A DNA stretch of 64,000 nt from Paenibacillus taihuensis (GCF_003386535.1 NZ_QTTN01000009.1:124001-188000), one strand, 5' to 3'; shown: positions 17,622 through 27,339, counted from the first letter of the stretch. Made by a program: numbers and translations. The notes: generated by a model from the sequence alone, not told the origin.

Positions 17622-18386
17622 TTGAAGATTACTGTCTACGAAGCCCATGAACAAGGGATTGGACAATTTGACAACGGAAAAATTATCGAACAAAAGCCGA
17701 TCGCATTTTCTCATGAGCCAACTGCTGTCAAAAGGATAGGCCCACTGTTTTACTGGGCGTGGGGATACGCTGAAAAGGGTGGTATTGTTCCCCTCCATCC
17801 CCATCAAGGGTTTGAAATCATGTCCTATGTCTTGAATGGAAACCTAGCGCACAAAGATACGCTCGGTACAAAAAGCACTGTCGGCCCTGGAGGGATCCAA
17901 CTGATGCAAACGGGATCTGGGATGTATCATGAGGAAGAATCGTTCGGGGACGATGTGGAAGGATTTCAGATCTGGTTTGAACCTAATCTTCGAGAAACCA
18001 TGCGACTGTCCCCTTCTTATCAGCAATTTGAAAATCAAGATTTCCCGGTAACGAAAACCGACGGGAATACCGTTAAAACCATCATCGGTCACGACTCGCC
18101 GGTCACGTTAATGACTGACGTTAAGATGTGGGATCTAAAACAAGCTCCAAGCTCCTCGTATCGTTATCAAATTCCATCTGGGTATAGTTTGGCCATTCTG
18201 GTTATCCGCGGAGACGGGGTCATTATTGATTCGCATACCGTGGTTGCCATTGACCATAAAGACTTTGTCGTCATTGATGCAGAATCGAGGTCAGAGGTCA
18301 TTTTTCATTCCGGAGGAGAAGGCATGCAAACCATCATCATTGAAGTGCCGACGATTCCAAATTATTCGCTCTACCCGAAAGGCTAA
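17622..18386 (+). CDS. pirin family protein (YhhW/quercetinase type)
   Basis: A 254-residue bicupin protein. The N-terminal cupin has the metal ligands of pirins: HPHQGFEIMSYVLNG, a third His in NLAHKD, and the typical MQTGSGMYHEEES. Some pirins are quercetin 2,3-dioxygenases, others act as redox sensors; which applies here is open. The start is TTG with AAAGGG upstream. It lies 31 bp before the SLH-protein gene and is divergent from TDT copy 1. A Fur-like box upstream hints at metal or oxidative control. Confidence 0.85.
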   Translation: MKITVYEAHEQGIGQFDNGKIIEQKPIAFSHEPTAVKRIGPLFYWAWGYAEKGGIVPLHPHQGFEIMSYVLNGNLAHKDTLGTKSTVGPGGIQLMQTGSGMYHEEESFGDDVEGFQIWFEPNLRETMRLSPSYQQFENQDFPVTKTDGNTVKTIIGHDSPVTLMTDVKMWDLKQAPSSSYRYQIPSGYSLAILVIRGDGVIIDSHTVVAIDHKDFVVIDAESRSEVIFHSGGEGMQTIIIEVPTIPNYSLYPKG

Positions 18387-18417
18387 GGTTGTCCAATAAG
18401 ATTAGGGAGATGATGAT

Positions 18418-19269
18418 ATGATTAACAAAAAAGTCATTAGTTCAATAGCAATTACCTCTTTATTTTTCGGCGCTTCATGCGTGTTCGCAGCATCCGGAGA
18501 CAATGCCGGACCCATTAAAGGAGTAAAACATCAAATTAATGATTCGGGACAGGATGTAAATATTTCGAGCGGACTTATCGGAGAGAAATACGAGGTTAAC
18601 GATTCAGGACAAGTCGTAAATACTGCCGGAGGCGTTAAACCGATCTTAAATGACATTTCGGGCAATGAGGCAGAAGAAACCATCCGAGATCTGATCGCAA
18701 AAGGAATTGTTCATGGCGATAACCATAACCAATTTAACCCTGATAAAATGATTAAACGCGAAGAATTGGCCACTATGGTTGCCACAATGTTCGATTTGCA
18801 GCATGTAGGAACCGTCCAAGACTTTGATGATGTTCCAATGAACCGTTGGTCTTATCCATCCATAGAAGCGGCAAAAAACATCTTTGCTACCCTAGAACCC
18901 AATAGCGACACGAACTTTCACCCCACTGCAGGAATCAAACGAGAAGAAGCTACTGAAGTCATTATAATGGCCGTGATGAGTAAAAATCCGAACGTGAAAT
19001 TGCAGGATGCGGATGCAGCGGATCAATTTCTGCGCAGTAAAATATCGGATACGAATGCTATTTCTATTTCATTCCGCCCCTACATTGCCACTGCCATGAA
19101 GAATAATTTGATCGAGGCAAGCGACAAGGGTTACTTTTTACCCCAGGACATGCTGAGCCGTGCACAAGCGGCGACGTTCCTTGACCGCTTGTTTACGAAC
19201 GGACTTATGAGCGATGATCATTCTGCAAGTGATTCATCGGAAGCCGATGCTTCAACAGGCAGCAACTAA
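18418..19269 (+). CDS. exported SLH-domain protein
   Basis: A 283-residue exported protein. The signal peptide is residues 1-25 (ending CVFAA). Two copies of NDSGQ-x-VN follow at about residues 40-65. Then three S-layer homology units occupy about 80-265: IRDLIAKGIVHGDNHNQFNPDKMIKREELATMV, DFDDVPMNRWSYPSIEAAKNIFATLEPNSDTNFHPTAGIKREEATEVI, and RPYIATAMKNNLIEASDKGYFLPQDMLSRAQAATFLDRLF. SLH domains hold proteins to pyruvylated cell-wall polymer. No catalytic domain is present, so it is a surface-attached protein of unknown role. It is probably co-transcribed with the pirin and ends in a strong terminator. Confidence 0.88.
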   Translation: MINKKVISSIAITSLFFGASCVFAASGDNAGPIKGVKHQINDSGQDVNISSGLIGEKYEVNDSGQVVNTAGGVKPILNDISGNEAEETIRDLIAKGIVHGDNHNQFNPDKMIKREELATMVATMFDLQHVGTVQDFDDVPMNRWSYPSIEAAKNIFATLEPNSDTNFHPTAGIKREEATEVIIMAVMSKNPNVKLQDADAADQFLRSKISDTNAISISFRPYIATAMKNNLIEASDKGYFLPQDMLSRAQAATFLDRLFTNGLMSDDHSASDSSEADASTGSN

Positions 19270-19295
19270 ATCGCAATAAAAGATCGTCTCCACCG

Positions 19296-19325
19296 AAACG
19301 CCTCATAGAGGCGTTTTCTTTTTAT
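19296..19325 (+). terminator. terminator of the pirin-SLH transcript
   Basis: AACGCCTC and GAGGCGTT pair around a 3-base loop, followed by TTTTCTTTTTAT. It begins 27 bp after the SLH-protein stop codon. Confidence 0.9.
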
Positions 19326-19347
19326 ATGGAGGTACCTCTCCTTTCGA

Positions 19348-19515
19348 TCACGAGTTTTCTCTGCGCAGCCAAGTATGAACAATATCAACTCGGCCGCATC
19401 CTTCGCAGCTAGTCTGGGCGAATACTTCCCCGGGACTCGGGCCAATATCAATAACCGCCTCAATAACTTGAATGGTTTCTTCCTTGCATGAATCGCATTC
19501 TGCTTTTACTTTCAT
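19348..19515 (-). CDS. 55-residue zinc-ribbon protein
   Basis: The ATG (19513-19515) has GGAG eight bases upstream. The product has two Cys-x-x-Cys knuckles, ECDSCK at residues 6-11 and SCEGCG at 36-41, 29 residues apart, with acidic and hydrophobic residues between them. This is the pattern of a small zinc ribbon. It is too short for an enzyme and may bind nucleic acid or a partner. It reads against the pirin-SLH transcript and is flanked by the second TDT gene. I do not recognise a named family. Confidence 0.6.
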   Translation of the reverse strand: MKVKAECDSCKEETIQVIEAVIDIGPSPGEVFAQTSCEGCGRVDIVHTWLRRENS

Positions 19516-19653
19516 GTTCTTATCTCCATGTTTTAATTAATGTCAATGGCTGCTTATCATCGTTACCATCGCATCCATACTTTATTCTTTGCATACTCGC
19601 AGGACAGTTGTCAAACGATAATGATAATTTAATGAATGTAGAGGCGGGTTAGT

Positions 19654-20619
19654 ATGGAAGGCAAAGATAAAGAAAGCACGCTACAGTATTTGCCGGTGAA
19701 CCTGTTCGGTTCGGTAATGGGGCTGTCAGGATTAGCGCTTGCTTGGAGAGAATCGCATCACATGTTCGGTACTTACCTGTTTATCAGTGATGCAATCGGT
19801 TGTTTAGCCATCCTTGTTTTCATTGTGTTAGGAATAACCTATCTATCCAAATTGGTTCTCTTCCCAAAGATAGTCAAAGCAGAATTTCATAATCCCATTG
19901 CAGGGAACTTCTTTGGCACGATTACGATTGCCATACTGCTGCTTTCATCCGTAATTAGCGCTTACAGCCAGGCGATGCAACAGGTTGTATGGACAATTGG
20001 CGTTATTTTGACGTTACTCATTGCCTGTATCATTATTCGACGTCTGCTTAACGTAAAGCAAGATTTCAAACATGCCGTACCTGCCTGGCTCATTCCAGGG
20101 GTCGGCACGCTTGATGTCGTCGTAGCTGGCGGTACGATGCCGCTTACTTGGGCTAGGGAAGTGAACCTATTATGTTTCGGGATTGGCAGTATCCTTGCCC
20201 TTGTATTCTTTACGTTGATATTCTCCCGCTTGATGCATCATGACGCTATGCCCGATAAATTGACTCCTTCCCTCATTATTCTGATCGCCCCCTTCGAGGT
20301 CGGTTTTCTATCGTATGTAAACTTTACCCAGAGGATCGATGCATTTGCTTCTATCCTGTTCTACTTTGGCCTCTTTATGTTCGTCGTCCTCTTCAGCAAA
20401 GTGTTCAAGCGAGGGTTGCCTTTCGGTGCATCGTGGTGGGCGGTAAGCTTCCCAATGGCTGCGCTAAGCAATGCTGCATTTCTATATGCGGATTTCGTAA
20501 ATAATTGGCCGTTGAAATCCATTGCAGGCCTTATTCTACTCCTGCTGACCTTAGTAATAGCAACGCTTTTCATAAGAACGTTCATTTACTTAACCAAAGG
20601 CCAGCTTCTAAAGCCTTGA
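19654..20619 (+). CDS. TDT/SLAC1-type transporter (copy 2)
   Basis: A 321-residue membrane protein of the same family as 16342-17325, and clearly its paralogue: LPVNLFGSVMGLSGLALAW, NPIAGNFFGTITIAILLLSSV, LIILIAPFEVGFLSYVNF and PFGASWWAVSFPMAALSNAAF have nearly identical counterparts. Ten hydrophobic segments are predicted. Unlike copy 1, its upstream region lacks the GntR-type operator. It instead holds GATAATGATAATTT, half of a Fur-type box, at 19617. The two copies may differ in regulation more than in function. Confidence 0.87.
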   Translation: MEGKDKESTLQYLPVNLFGSVMGLSGLALAWRESHHMFGTYLFISDAIGCLAILVFIVLGITYLSKLVLFPKIVKAEFHNPIAGNFFGTITIAILLLSSVISAYSQAMQQVVWTIGVILTLLIACIIIRRLLNVKQDFKHAVPAWLIPGVGTLDVVVAGGTMPLTWAREVNLLCFGIGSILALVFFTLIFSRLMHHDAMPDKLTPSLIILIAPFEVGFLSYVNFTQRIDAFASILFYFGLFMFVVLFSKVFKRGLPFGASWWAVSFPMAALSNAAFLYADFVNNWPLKSIAGLILLLLTLVIATLFIRTFIYLTKGQLLKP

Positions 20620-20642
20620 TACGTTATACCCGCCAAATTATA

Positions 20643-20670
20643 GGAAAACCTAGCTCCCGCTAGGTTTTCC
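20643..20670. terminator. terminator after TDT copy 2
   Basis: GGAAAACCTAGC (20643-20654) and GCTAGGTTTTCC (20659-20670) form a perfect 12-bp stem with a TCCC loop. The T-run lies inside the arm, so the hairpin can end transcription from the plus strand and perhaps the other. Confidence 0.7.
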
Positions 20671-20689
20671 CCTCCATATTCACAGTTAA

Positions 20690-20997
20690 CCAAGCTCGTT
20701 CTTAATGTTGTGTACTTCAAGAACAGCTCGACCTCTTTTGTGTTTTTATATCCGCTTGTCTTCAACACATCCATAAATTTCTTCAGCTGACCGGCGTCAC
20801 TCCCCGAATGTGACTGTGAAGAAAATCAAGCATGCGAGGGAGCGCATCCTGGTATTTGTACAGCAATTCGTACGCGTTGAATAGCTTCTCCGACTTGCTC
20901 CGGGTATCAACCGCTTCCGCTCGGAGGGATTTTCCCAATCATAATCATAGATCTTATCAATCTTAATGCCGGACGCAACGATGGAATATTTACGCAT
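20690..20997 (-). pseudogene. decayed gene of unknown type
   Basis: Minus-strand coding-like pieces occur in three frames in consecutive order: MRKYSIVASGIKIDKIYDYD from 20997, then LFNAYELLYKYQDALPRML, then FMDVLKTSGYKNTKEVEL, with a stop or frame change between each. This suggests one original gene interrupted by small insertions or deletions. The stretch is not related to its neighbours and I recognise no family. It could be chance, as each piece is short. Confidence 0.35.
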
Positions 20998-21066
20998 TTA
21001 ATTCAATCGAGCGGGAATAATAATTCCGATTATTTCCGGCATTTCTTGGGAGGGTGTTTTACGTCA

Positions 21067-22626
21067 ATGACACTATTTTATAGGAAGCGCAATAAACGCA
21101 AACTCCACCAGACTTCCCTCGTCTCTTCAACCTTACCATCCGAACCGAATAATCTTGGCACTTCGCTTTCCGATAATATTACTCACCTGAAAAATAAATT
21201 CAAAAACTGCAGCGAAGTCGTTTTTAGAGATATAACTTTCGGAACGGAACAACAAAATCAAGCGCAAATGATCTGGATGGACGGACTGGTTGAAAGAGAG
21301 CAGCTTGAAAATGAAATCCTGAACTCCTTGATACAACGATCAGATATTAAACTTCATCCAGAGTCCGATCCCAAATCATTTCTTGAAGATATGAAAACCA
21401 GGGTACTCAAAGCTACTCAAGTCAAAGAACTGCTCACAATGAGCGATGTTGTTGAAGGTATTCTAACAGGCGATACCATTCTTGTTTTTGATCAGACTCC
21501 TATAGCTTTATCCATAAGTACCAAAGGCGGACCTGTGCGTGCTATTTCCGAACCGCAAACGGAAGCGGTAGTCCGCGGCCCTAGGCAGGGCTTCACGGAA
21601 AGCTTAAGAACCAATACAACGCTTGTTCGCCGAATCATCAAAACAACAGATCTGAAAACTGAAATATTCACGATAGGGAAATTCACAAAAACAGCTGTCG
21701 TCGTGGCCTATATCGATGGAATAGCAAGCCTAGACGTACTGGAAGAGGTCAGGGAGCGATTATCGCAGATCGAAGTCGACACCATTCTAGATAGTGCTTA
21801 TATTGAAGAGTTGATCGAAGATCACTCCTATACATTGTTTCCTCAAATCGCTCATACGGAAAGACCGGACAAAGCTGCAGCCGAGCTTGCCGAGGGAAAG
21901 GTTATTCTGTTTGTGGATGGCTCCCCGTTTGTATTGATCGTTCCCACGACCTTCTTTCGTTTTTTTCAATCCAGCGAAGACTATTACGAGCGATTCCCAA
22001 TGGCTTTCGCGGTTAGATCGATCCGCTTTCTTTTTATCGTGATCGCTCTCTTATTACCATCCGTCTATATTGCGGTTATTACGTACCATCACGAAATGTT
22101 ACCTGCCCAATTGCTTATTAGTATTGCAGGTTCTCATGAGGGCGTGCCGTTTCCAACCTTGCTTGAGGCGTTATTAATGGAAATTACGTTTGAGGCGCTG
22201 CGCGAAGCCGGCATTCGTCTCCCCAAACAGGTAGGACAAGCTGTAAGTATTGTAGGGGCGCTCGTTATAGGGGAAGCTGCCGTTCAGGCAGGAATCGTAT
22301 CGACGGCCATGGTCATCGTAGTAGCGCTCACAGCCATTGCCTCTTTTACTATACCTGCGTTTAATGTTGGCATTAGTATTCGCATATTGCGGTTCCCCTT
22401 GATGATATTGGGGGCCGTCCTTGGATTGTACGGAATTATGCTTGGTTTATTAGCTCTGCTGGTTCATCTTTGTTCGCTCCGTTCATTCGGGGTTCCCTAC
22501 TTCGCGCCCCTTGCACCTTTCCGCTGGAGAAGCATGAAGGATCTATTCGTAAGGGCACCTATATGGTCGATGAATCGGGCATCCTTAAGAAAACCAGACG
22601 AAGGATCCCAGAGAGGAGCAAATTAA
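21067..22626 (+). CDS. spore germination protein, GerA family (A subunit)
   Basis: A 519-residue A subunit of a germinant receptor. The soluble N-terminal half (residues about 30-270) contains typical elements: DIKLHPESD-like, VVEGILTGDTILVFD and the conserved EPQTEAVVRGPRQGFTESLRTNTTLVRRIIK. The C-terminal half has about five membrane segments, starting near FAVRSIRFLFIVIALLLPSVYIAVITYHHEMLP. The ATG at 21067 is chosen because GGAGGG lies before it; a TTG at 21046 sits upstream of that site. It overlaps the C-subunit gene by one base. Receptors of this kind sit in the spore inner membrane and detect nutrients. Confidence 0.92.
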   Translation: MTLFYRKRNKRKLHQTSLVSSTLPSEPNNLGTSLSDNITHLKNKFKNCSEVVFRDITFGTEQQNQAQMIWMDGLVEREQLENEILNSLIQRSDIKLHPESDPKSFLEDMKTRVLKATQVKELLTMSDVVEGILTGDTILVFDQTPIALSISTKGGPVRAISEPQTEAVVRGPRQGFTESLRTNTTLVRRIIKTTDLKTEIFTIGKFTKTAVVVAYIDGIASLDVLEEVRERLSQIEVDTILDSAYIEELIEDHSYTLFPQIAHTERPDKAAAELAEGKVILFVDGSPFVLIVPTTFFRFFQSSEDYYERFPMAFAVRSIRFLFIVIALLLPSVYIAVITYHHEMLPAQLLISIAGSHEGVPFPTLLEALLMEITFEALREAGIRLPKQVGQAVSIVGALVIGEAAVQAGIVSTAMVIVVALTAIASFTIPAFNVGISIRILRFPLMILGAVLGLYGIMLGLLALLVHLCSLRSFGVPYFAPLAPFRWRSMKDLFVRAPIWSMNRASLRKPDEGSQRGAN

Positions 22627-23843
22627 TGTTTCCAGGTAAAGCAATCAGAATAAGTCTGGTCTTCTTGTGCCTCTTTACGACCTCAGGCTGCTGGGATCGA
22701 CAAGAAGTTGATAAGCTTGCCATTGTTACTGGACTGGGGATTGATTTGATTTCTGGTCCTGAGCCCTACCTCATTACAGCTCAAGTGGTCAGCCCCGCTT
22801 CTCAAACCAATATTCAAGAATCCAGTAAACCGTTTGTCACAACATTGGCTCACGGGAAAACCATTTCGGAGGCCATCCACAATTTCTCCAAAGAATCCCC
22901 TAGAAAAATGTTTTTCGCTCATAATAACATCGTTGTAATGAGTGAGAAGCTTGCTCGAAGCGGAATTCAAGATTTCTTGGACTTCTTGGATCGAAGCCCG
23001 CAATTTCGGAGAAACGCTTGGCTTATCGTAACGCCTCGAACAGCAAAGGAAGTTCTGCAGACGCAATGCGATATACAGAAATATGCAGCTATCGGCCTCA
23101 AAGAAATGATCTATGAACGCTACCATCCGTTCTCCAATAAAATGCAGAGAAAAGACACAATGAGCAGGCTAGAAGGACTTTCCTCCGCCGCTTTAGCATT
23201 AAAGATCGATATCAAGAACACAGATAGAATCGAACAGCAAAAATTAGAGGAAGCAGGAAATCCGGTTCACAATTCAAGTCAACAAGCCAGCCAAGAGAAA
23301 GATCAGCTGCAAATAAGCGGTTTTTCTATATTGAATAAATATAAATTTGCGGGTTATTTGAACGATTTCGAAACGCAAGGCCTGCTTTGGTTCCTTGGCC
23401 AACACAAAGGATATCCGATTAGACTCCCATGCCCGACTTCTGAACAGAAGTATGTTGTTTTTCTTCTAAATCAAAAGTCGAAGCACTTTAAACCAGTCAT
23501 GGACCAAGAACCTCTCCAAATGATAGTCAAGGTTAGCAATAATGCGACGATGGCCGAGAACAATTGTTCGGAGCTAAGTTTGTTTAACGCTAAAGATAAA
23601 GAAAATCTTGAGAAGAAACTCAACGAAGCGGTGAAGCAACAAATGATGGTTTCCCTTGAGAAAGTGCAGCGTTCCGAATCCGATGTCTTGCACTTTGCAG
23701 ATGCTTTTTACCGAAAGAATCCAGCACAGTGGAAGAAAATCAGAGATGGCTATGGAAAGAAGTTCTCCGAGACAAAAGTTACCATTACGGTGAAATCCGA
23801 GATACGACTGAGCGGTATGACATCTGAAGGTCTAAAGCGATAA
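22626..23843 (+). CDS. spore germination lipoprotein, GerC family (C subunit)
   Basis: A 405-residue lipoprotein. The signal peptide ends in the lipobox FTTSGC, followed by WDRQEVDKLAIVTGLGIDL, the family's N-terminal signature. The rest is the Ger(x)C fold, ending in a helical region (KENLEKKLNEAVKQQMM). The ATG overlaps the A-subunit stop (TAATG) and has AGAGGAG upstream, so the two are coupled. C subunits anchor on the outer face of the spore inner membrane. The next gene, the B subunit, is on the other strand 10 bp away. Confidence 0.92.
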   Translation: MFPGKAIRISLVFLCLFTTSGCWDRQEVDKLAIVTGLGIDLISGPEPYLITAQVVSPASQTNIQESSKPFVTTLAHGKTISEAIHNFSKESPRKMFFAHNNIVVMSEKLARSGIQDFLDFLDRSPQFRRNAWLIVTPRTAKEVLQTQCDIQKYAAIGLKEMIYERYHPFSNKMQRKDTMSRLEGLSSAALALKIDIKNTDRIEQQKLEEAGNPVHNSSQQASQEKDQLQISGFSILNKYKFAGYLNDFETQGLLWFLGQHKGYPIRLPCPTSEQKYVVFLLNQKSKHFKPVMDQEPLQMIVKVSNNATMAENNCSELSLFNAKDKENLEKKLNEAVKQQMMVSLEKVQRSESDVLHFADAFYRKNPAQWKKIRDGYGKKFSETKVTITVKSEIRLSGMTSEGLKR

Positions 23844-23853
23844 GCTCTGATTA

Positions 23854-24948
23854 TTATCGTCTATTCCTGCGCATTACTCCTAGCAACCACAGCAGGGTCG
23901 GAATGCCAAGAATCAGAATCGGCAATGTGAACATTTCTGTAAAATACTTGGGATAAAAGTAATCCGATTCCATAATGTTCCTTGGCAATAGCGCAAGGAT
24001 AAATACAATCGGTACATTGACCCATAAAACATGCTTCCAGTTTTTCAGCTTCAGAAACTGTCCCATTCCATAACTGGCAGCAAAAAAGATAACGGAGATT
24101 CGAATAAATACACTGGCAAGCCAGGCAACAACGAAAACCACATCGACATTTTGGATAAAATCAACAACCGATATGACGCGCACAAGTTCGAAGTAGGGGT
24201 ACCACATCTTGGCTGGCATAAAAGGTCCGAAGGTTGTAATAACGAAGACAACCGTAATGGTAACTAACAGACTTGCTGTAGCCGTTCCTGCGACTGCAGC
24301 TTTTCTCGCAGAATCAGGATTCGGCGTAAATTTGAACAACATAATAAGGATCACATTTTGCCCGATGATTGCTGCAGGTGCAAGCGCCCCTTCTAGAATA
24401 GGTATAGGCGGTATATCCTTGAACACCGGTAATATGAATTCCGTACGCCAATTATTCAGGCTTAACAGTAACGTCAGGATAACGATGAAGATGATGACCG
24501 GCCCGATAATCTCAGCACACCTTCCGATCACTTCGATCCCTTGGCTAACCGCATACACGACAACCGCTAAAATTCCGAGGATAATGACCCAAGAAGGCGT
24601 ACGCGGCATAATTAAATTCATACGATTCGTTAACTCCCGCATGATTACGCCTGTTACCGAATACCACTGTACAAAATAAATCAACACTACAAGCCTGCCG
24701 AGCCATTTGCCTAAAATCACTTGCGAGTATTCGATGAAAGATTGTTTCGGGTATAGCTGACTTAACTTTGAAGCCGCAAATACCGCATACGCGCAAATAA
24801 AACCGCAGATAATCACGGAGATCCATGCATTCTTATTCGCGATTCCGATTGACTGCCCAATTGTTAATAATAGCGCAACTCCAACAGCCATCGTTGTCAT
24901 GATCCAGAATATTTGATTAGCGGATAACTGTGTCTTTACAGGCCTCAC
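23854..24948 (-). CDS. spore germination permease, GerB family (B subunit)
   Basis: A 364-residue membrane protein with ten predicted segments, of the amino-acid-permease-like GerB family (endospore germination permease). Typical parts are ISANQIFW-like opening (SANQIFWIMTTMAVGVALL), QLYPKQSFIEYSQVILGKWLGRLVVLIYF and EGALAPAAIIGQNVILIMLFKF. It starts at GTG behind GAGGAG. B subunits bind the germinant in the three-part receptor. Here the gene converges with the A and C genes rather than lying between them. Its expression must use its own promoter upstream of 24948. Confidence 0.9.
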   Translation of the reverse strand: MRPVKTQLSANQIFWIMTTMAVGVALLLTIGQSIGIANKNAWISVIICGFICAYAVFAASKLSQLYPKQSFIEYSQVILGKWLGRLVVLIYFVQWYSVTGVIMRELTNRMNLIMPRTPSWVIILGILAVVVYAVSQGIEVIGRCAEIIGPVIIFIVILTLLLSLNNWRTEFILPVFKDIPPIPILEGALAPAAIIGQNVILIMLFKFTPNPDSARKAAVAGTATASLLVTITVVFVITTFGPFMPAKMWYPYFELVRVISVVDFIQNVDVVFVVAWLASVFIRISVIFFAASYGMGQFLKLKNWKHVLWVNVPIVFILALLPRNIMESDYFYPKYFTEMFTLPILILGIPTLLWLLGVMRRNRR

Positions 24949-25115
24949 AAGGTAGACTCCTCTTTTTGTTATCTATCCATTATCGGCGAGATTCGGAGCA
25001 AATATAACCTCGCTTCACGTAAGGTGAGTGTTATTCCTGTCTGATAAACTGAACCTCCTGCTCGTAATGAAGCATTCTTCATCCTGATCCGTTAAGAGTT
25101 GAGTAAAGGGCTTCT

Positions 25116-27119
25116 TTAGAGTCTAAAATAATCGATCATCCGTTGCAAATCTGCCGCAAGAGATCGAAGAGATTTAGAGGAACGCCCGACTTCTTCCAGC
25201 ATAGTCAGCTGCTCGCGGACGGAATCTCGCATCGTTTCCGAGTTGCTTCTGGACATAACGGCAGTATGCGCAACCTCCTCCATGGATGCTGAAACTTGTT
25301 CCGTACCGGCTGAGATTTCCTCGGAAACCGCGGATACCTCTTGAATCTGGCTCAGCACATCTTTCACCGATCCGAGGATGACATTCATACTTGCCCCTGT
25401 AGATTCCATGAGATAAACTCCTTTTCCTGCTTCGCGGACCCCTTGCCCCATGGATTCTGCGGTTTCGCCAGTAATTTCGAGAACTTGATACATGATGTCT
25501 GCGATTTGTATGGAAGATTGCTTCGACTGTTCGGACAATTTCTTAATCTCGCCTGCAACAACGGCAAAGCCGCTCCCTTGCTCGCCAATACGTGCCGCTT
25601 CAATAGCTGCATTTAACGAAAGCAGCTGGGTTTGCGTTGAAATTCCGGTGATAATCGCAAGAACCGTTTCAACCTCCTGAGCAAACCCCTCTAAGCGCCG
25701 AATCAATGCCGCGGATTGATCCACCTGGTTCGAAATGACCTGCATTTGATGTATCGCCTCGTTAATAGTATGGGAGCCCTTCGTCAGCTCCTCCGAAGCC
25801 ATATAAGCTAATCCGGAAACGGAAGCAGAAGAATCCGCGATTCTGATAATTCCGGATGCCATTTCTGCCATGGCTAACGATGTTTCTTTCGCGCTCTCCG
25901 CCTGTATGGTTGTCCCGGATGATACATCCTGGATAATTCGGTTCATATTGCTGCTAACACCGATCGATTGCAGCACCGATTGCTCCATCTGATTGGAAGA
26001 AACCTGGACTTCGCCGGATGCTGCTTGTATTTGTCCGATCATTTCCCTTAGCTTCATGATCATACTATTTACGGACAAAGCAAGGCGGCCAATCTCTCCC
26101 TTTCTGACCTTCATATCGAATGAACGCCTAAGATTCCCCCGGGCTACATCGTCCATAATCGAAGTCAAATAGACTAGCGGCTTGACAATTTTTCGGACAA
26201 CGAAGAAAGAAGCAACTATTATGCATATCGCAGCCAATAGCAGGTAATACCAGGTGGCCTGAATCGTTTCAATAATCTTCCCGTAAACCTCCGATTTGGG
26301 AGCAGTCACGACAACACGCCAATTCATGTCCGGAACCTGGTGAAAGGCAGCGATTCTTTCAACTCCTTCCGTATCCACGAACTCAATCCATCCACTTTTC
26401 TGGTCGAGGACCGTTTTTTTATACAGCTCCAAGGTTTGAGGATTCGCCGCTTGCCCGATATTTTGGCTGATCAGCTTATGGATGTTATGCGTAATGAATT
26501 GTCCGCTGCTAGAAATCAAGTAACCAAAACCGGTGTCGGCAATCCTCACGCCTGCCATCTTATCCTGTAAAAACCCTTGATTGATTAAAGCAAGCATTGC
26601 CCCCTTAAACTCGCCTTGCTGATTAAGCTTCGGAGCAGCGATCACGATGGAATCTTCGTTTGTTACCCTGCTTTTCAGTAATTCGGATACGACAGTCTTC
26701 TTCGTCCTTTTCAACTCTTTGAAAAAGGGGCGATCCGATATATCAATTTCGACCCCATCTTGGTCGAAAGCACGACCATCCTCGTTGGCAAAGAAATATA
26801 ATTCCACCTCTTTATTGGTGTCTTTAAGCAGCTTTAACGTAGGCAAGAACGCCTCCTTGTTAAAACTGCCAAGCTCTGGCCGCAGACGAATAGCCTCCTC
26901 AAGGACAGATGCTTCCTTATGTATAAAATCTCCCATATTTTGGGCTGCTTCCTGCGCTGCGTTCAGTTCTACGCTTCGAATGGAAGCTGTTGTCGAATCC
27001 GCAAATTTAGAAAGCTGATACAACGACATGAGCATCAGCGGAACTAAAGACAGCATTAAACAAGTAAAGATAATCTTGGTCATTAAGGAGGAAAATACGT
27101 TCTGCTTGAATACGTTCAT
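25116..27119 (-). CDS. methyl-accepting chemotaxis protein
   Basis: A 667-residue receptor. It has a membrane segment near the N-terminus (about 10-35), an extracellular sensing domain of dCache type (about 40-290, with [13 protein letters not shown] and [13 protein letters not shown]), a second membrane segment (about 300-320), a HAMP linker ([25 protein letters not shown]) and the cytoplasmic signalling rod with the hairpin tip [21 protein letters not shown]. The ATG at 27119 is preferred over a TTG six bases earlier because GAGGAG has proper spacing to the ATG. Its promoter has the operator of the GntR regulon, so the receptor may be made only when the regulator releases. Confidence 0.92.
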   Translation of the reverse strand: MNVFKQNVFSSLMTKIIFTCLMLSLVPLMLMSLYQLSKFADSTTASIRSVELNAAQEAAQNMGDFIHKEASVLEEAIRLRPELGSFNKEAFLPTLKLLKDTNKEVELYFFANEDGRAFDQDGVEIDISDRPFFKELKRTKKTVVSELLKSRVTNEDSIVIAAPKLNQQGEFKGAMLALINQGFLQDKMAGVRIADTGFGYLISSSGQFITHNIHKLISQNIGQAANPQTLELYKKTVLDQKSGWIEFVDTEGVERIAAFHQVPDMNWRVVVTAPKSEVYGKIIETIQATWYYLLLAAICIIVASFFVVRKIVKPLVYLTSIMDDVARGNLRRSFDMKVRKGEIGRLALSVNSMIMKLREMIGQIQAASGEVQVSSNQMEQSVLQSIGVSSNMNRIIQDVSSGTTIQAESAKETSLAMAEMASGIIRIADSSASVSGLAYMASEELTKGSHTINEAIHQMQVISNQVDQSAALIRRLEGFAQEVETVLAIITGISTQTQLLSLNAAIEAARIGEQGSGFAVVAGEIKKLSEQSKQSSIQIADIMYQVLEITGETAESMGQGVREAGKGVYLMESTGASMNVILGSVKDVLSQIQEVSAVSEEISAGTEQVSASMEEVAHTAVMSRSNSETMRDSVREQLTMLEEVGRSSKSLRSLAADLQRMIDYFRL

Positions 27120-27171
27120 TGTCAAATCTCCTCTTGTTTTTTTCAGGCACGTTCTCTTACAGTTATTTAAA

Positions 27172-27228
27172 TAACTAGATATATAGTTAACCAGTTTTCA
27201 TATTAATTCCAGCCTATCTTTTTGTCAA
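27172..27228 (-). promoter_or_regulatory. sigma-A promoter with GntR-type operator (chemotaxis gene)
   Basis: On the minus strand TTGACA (27223-27228) and TAATAT (27200-27205) are separated by 17 bp. TAACTAGATATATAGTTAAC (27172-27191) follows at the same place as in the TDT copy 1 promoter (17360-17417). The sequence between -10 and operator is also alike in both. Confidence 0.75.
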
Positions 27229-27261
27229 TATATTGATGGCGCTACAAGAGCTTATGGAAAC

Positions 27262-27313
27262 TTGCAACGGGAGCATAAATTGTTTAAGCTTAACGTAACC
27301 AATTAACTAGTGA
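27262..27313 (+). promoter_or_regulatory. promoter and operator of the GntR gene
   Basis: TTGCAA (27262-27267) and TAAGCT (27285-27290) are 17 bp apart; the -10 box is weak. ATTAACTAGTGA (27302-27313) matches the core of the operator shared with 28595-28607. This suggests autoregulation. It overlaps a GTG at 27310 that had looked like a possible start codon. Confidence 0.5.
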
Positions 27314-27339
27314 TTCGAGAAAGAAAGTCGGTGTCCGCC

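Noticed and set aside
19617-19635. Fur box upstream of TDT copy 2
   Set aside because: Only 12 of 19 positions match, all in one arm; kept only as a remark.
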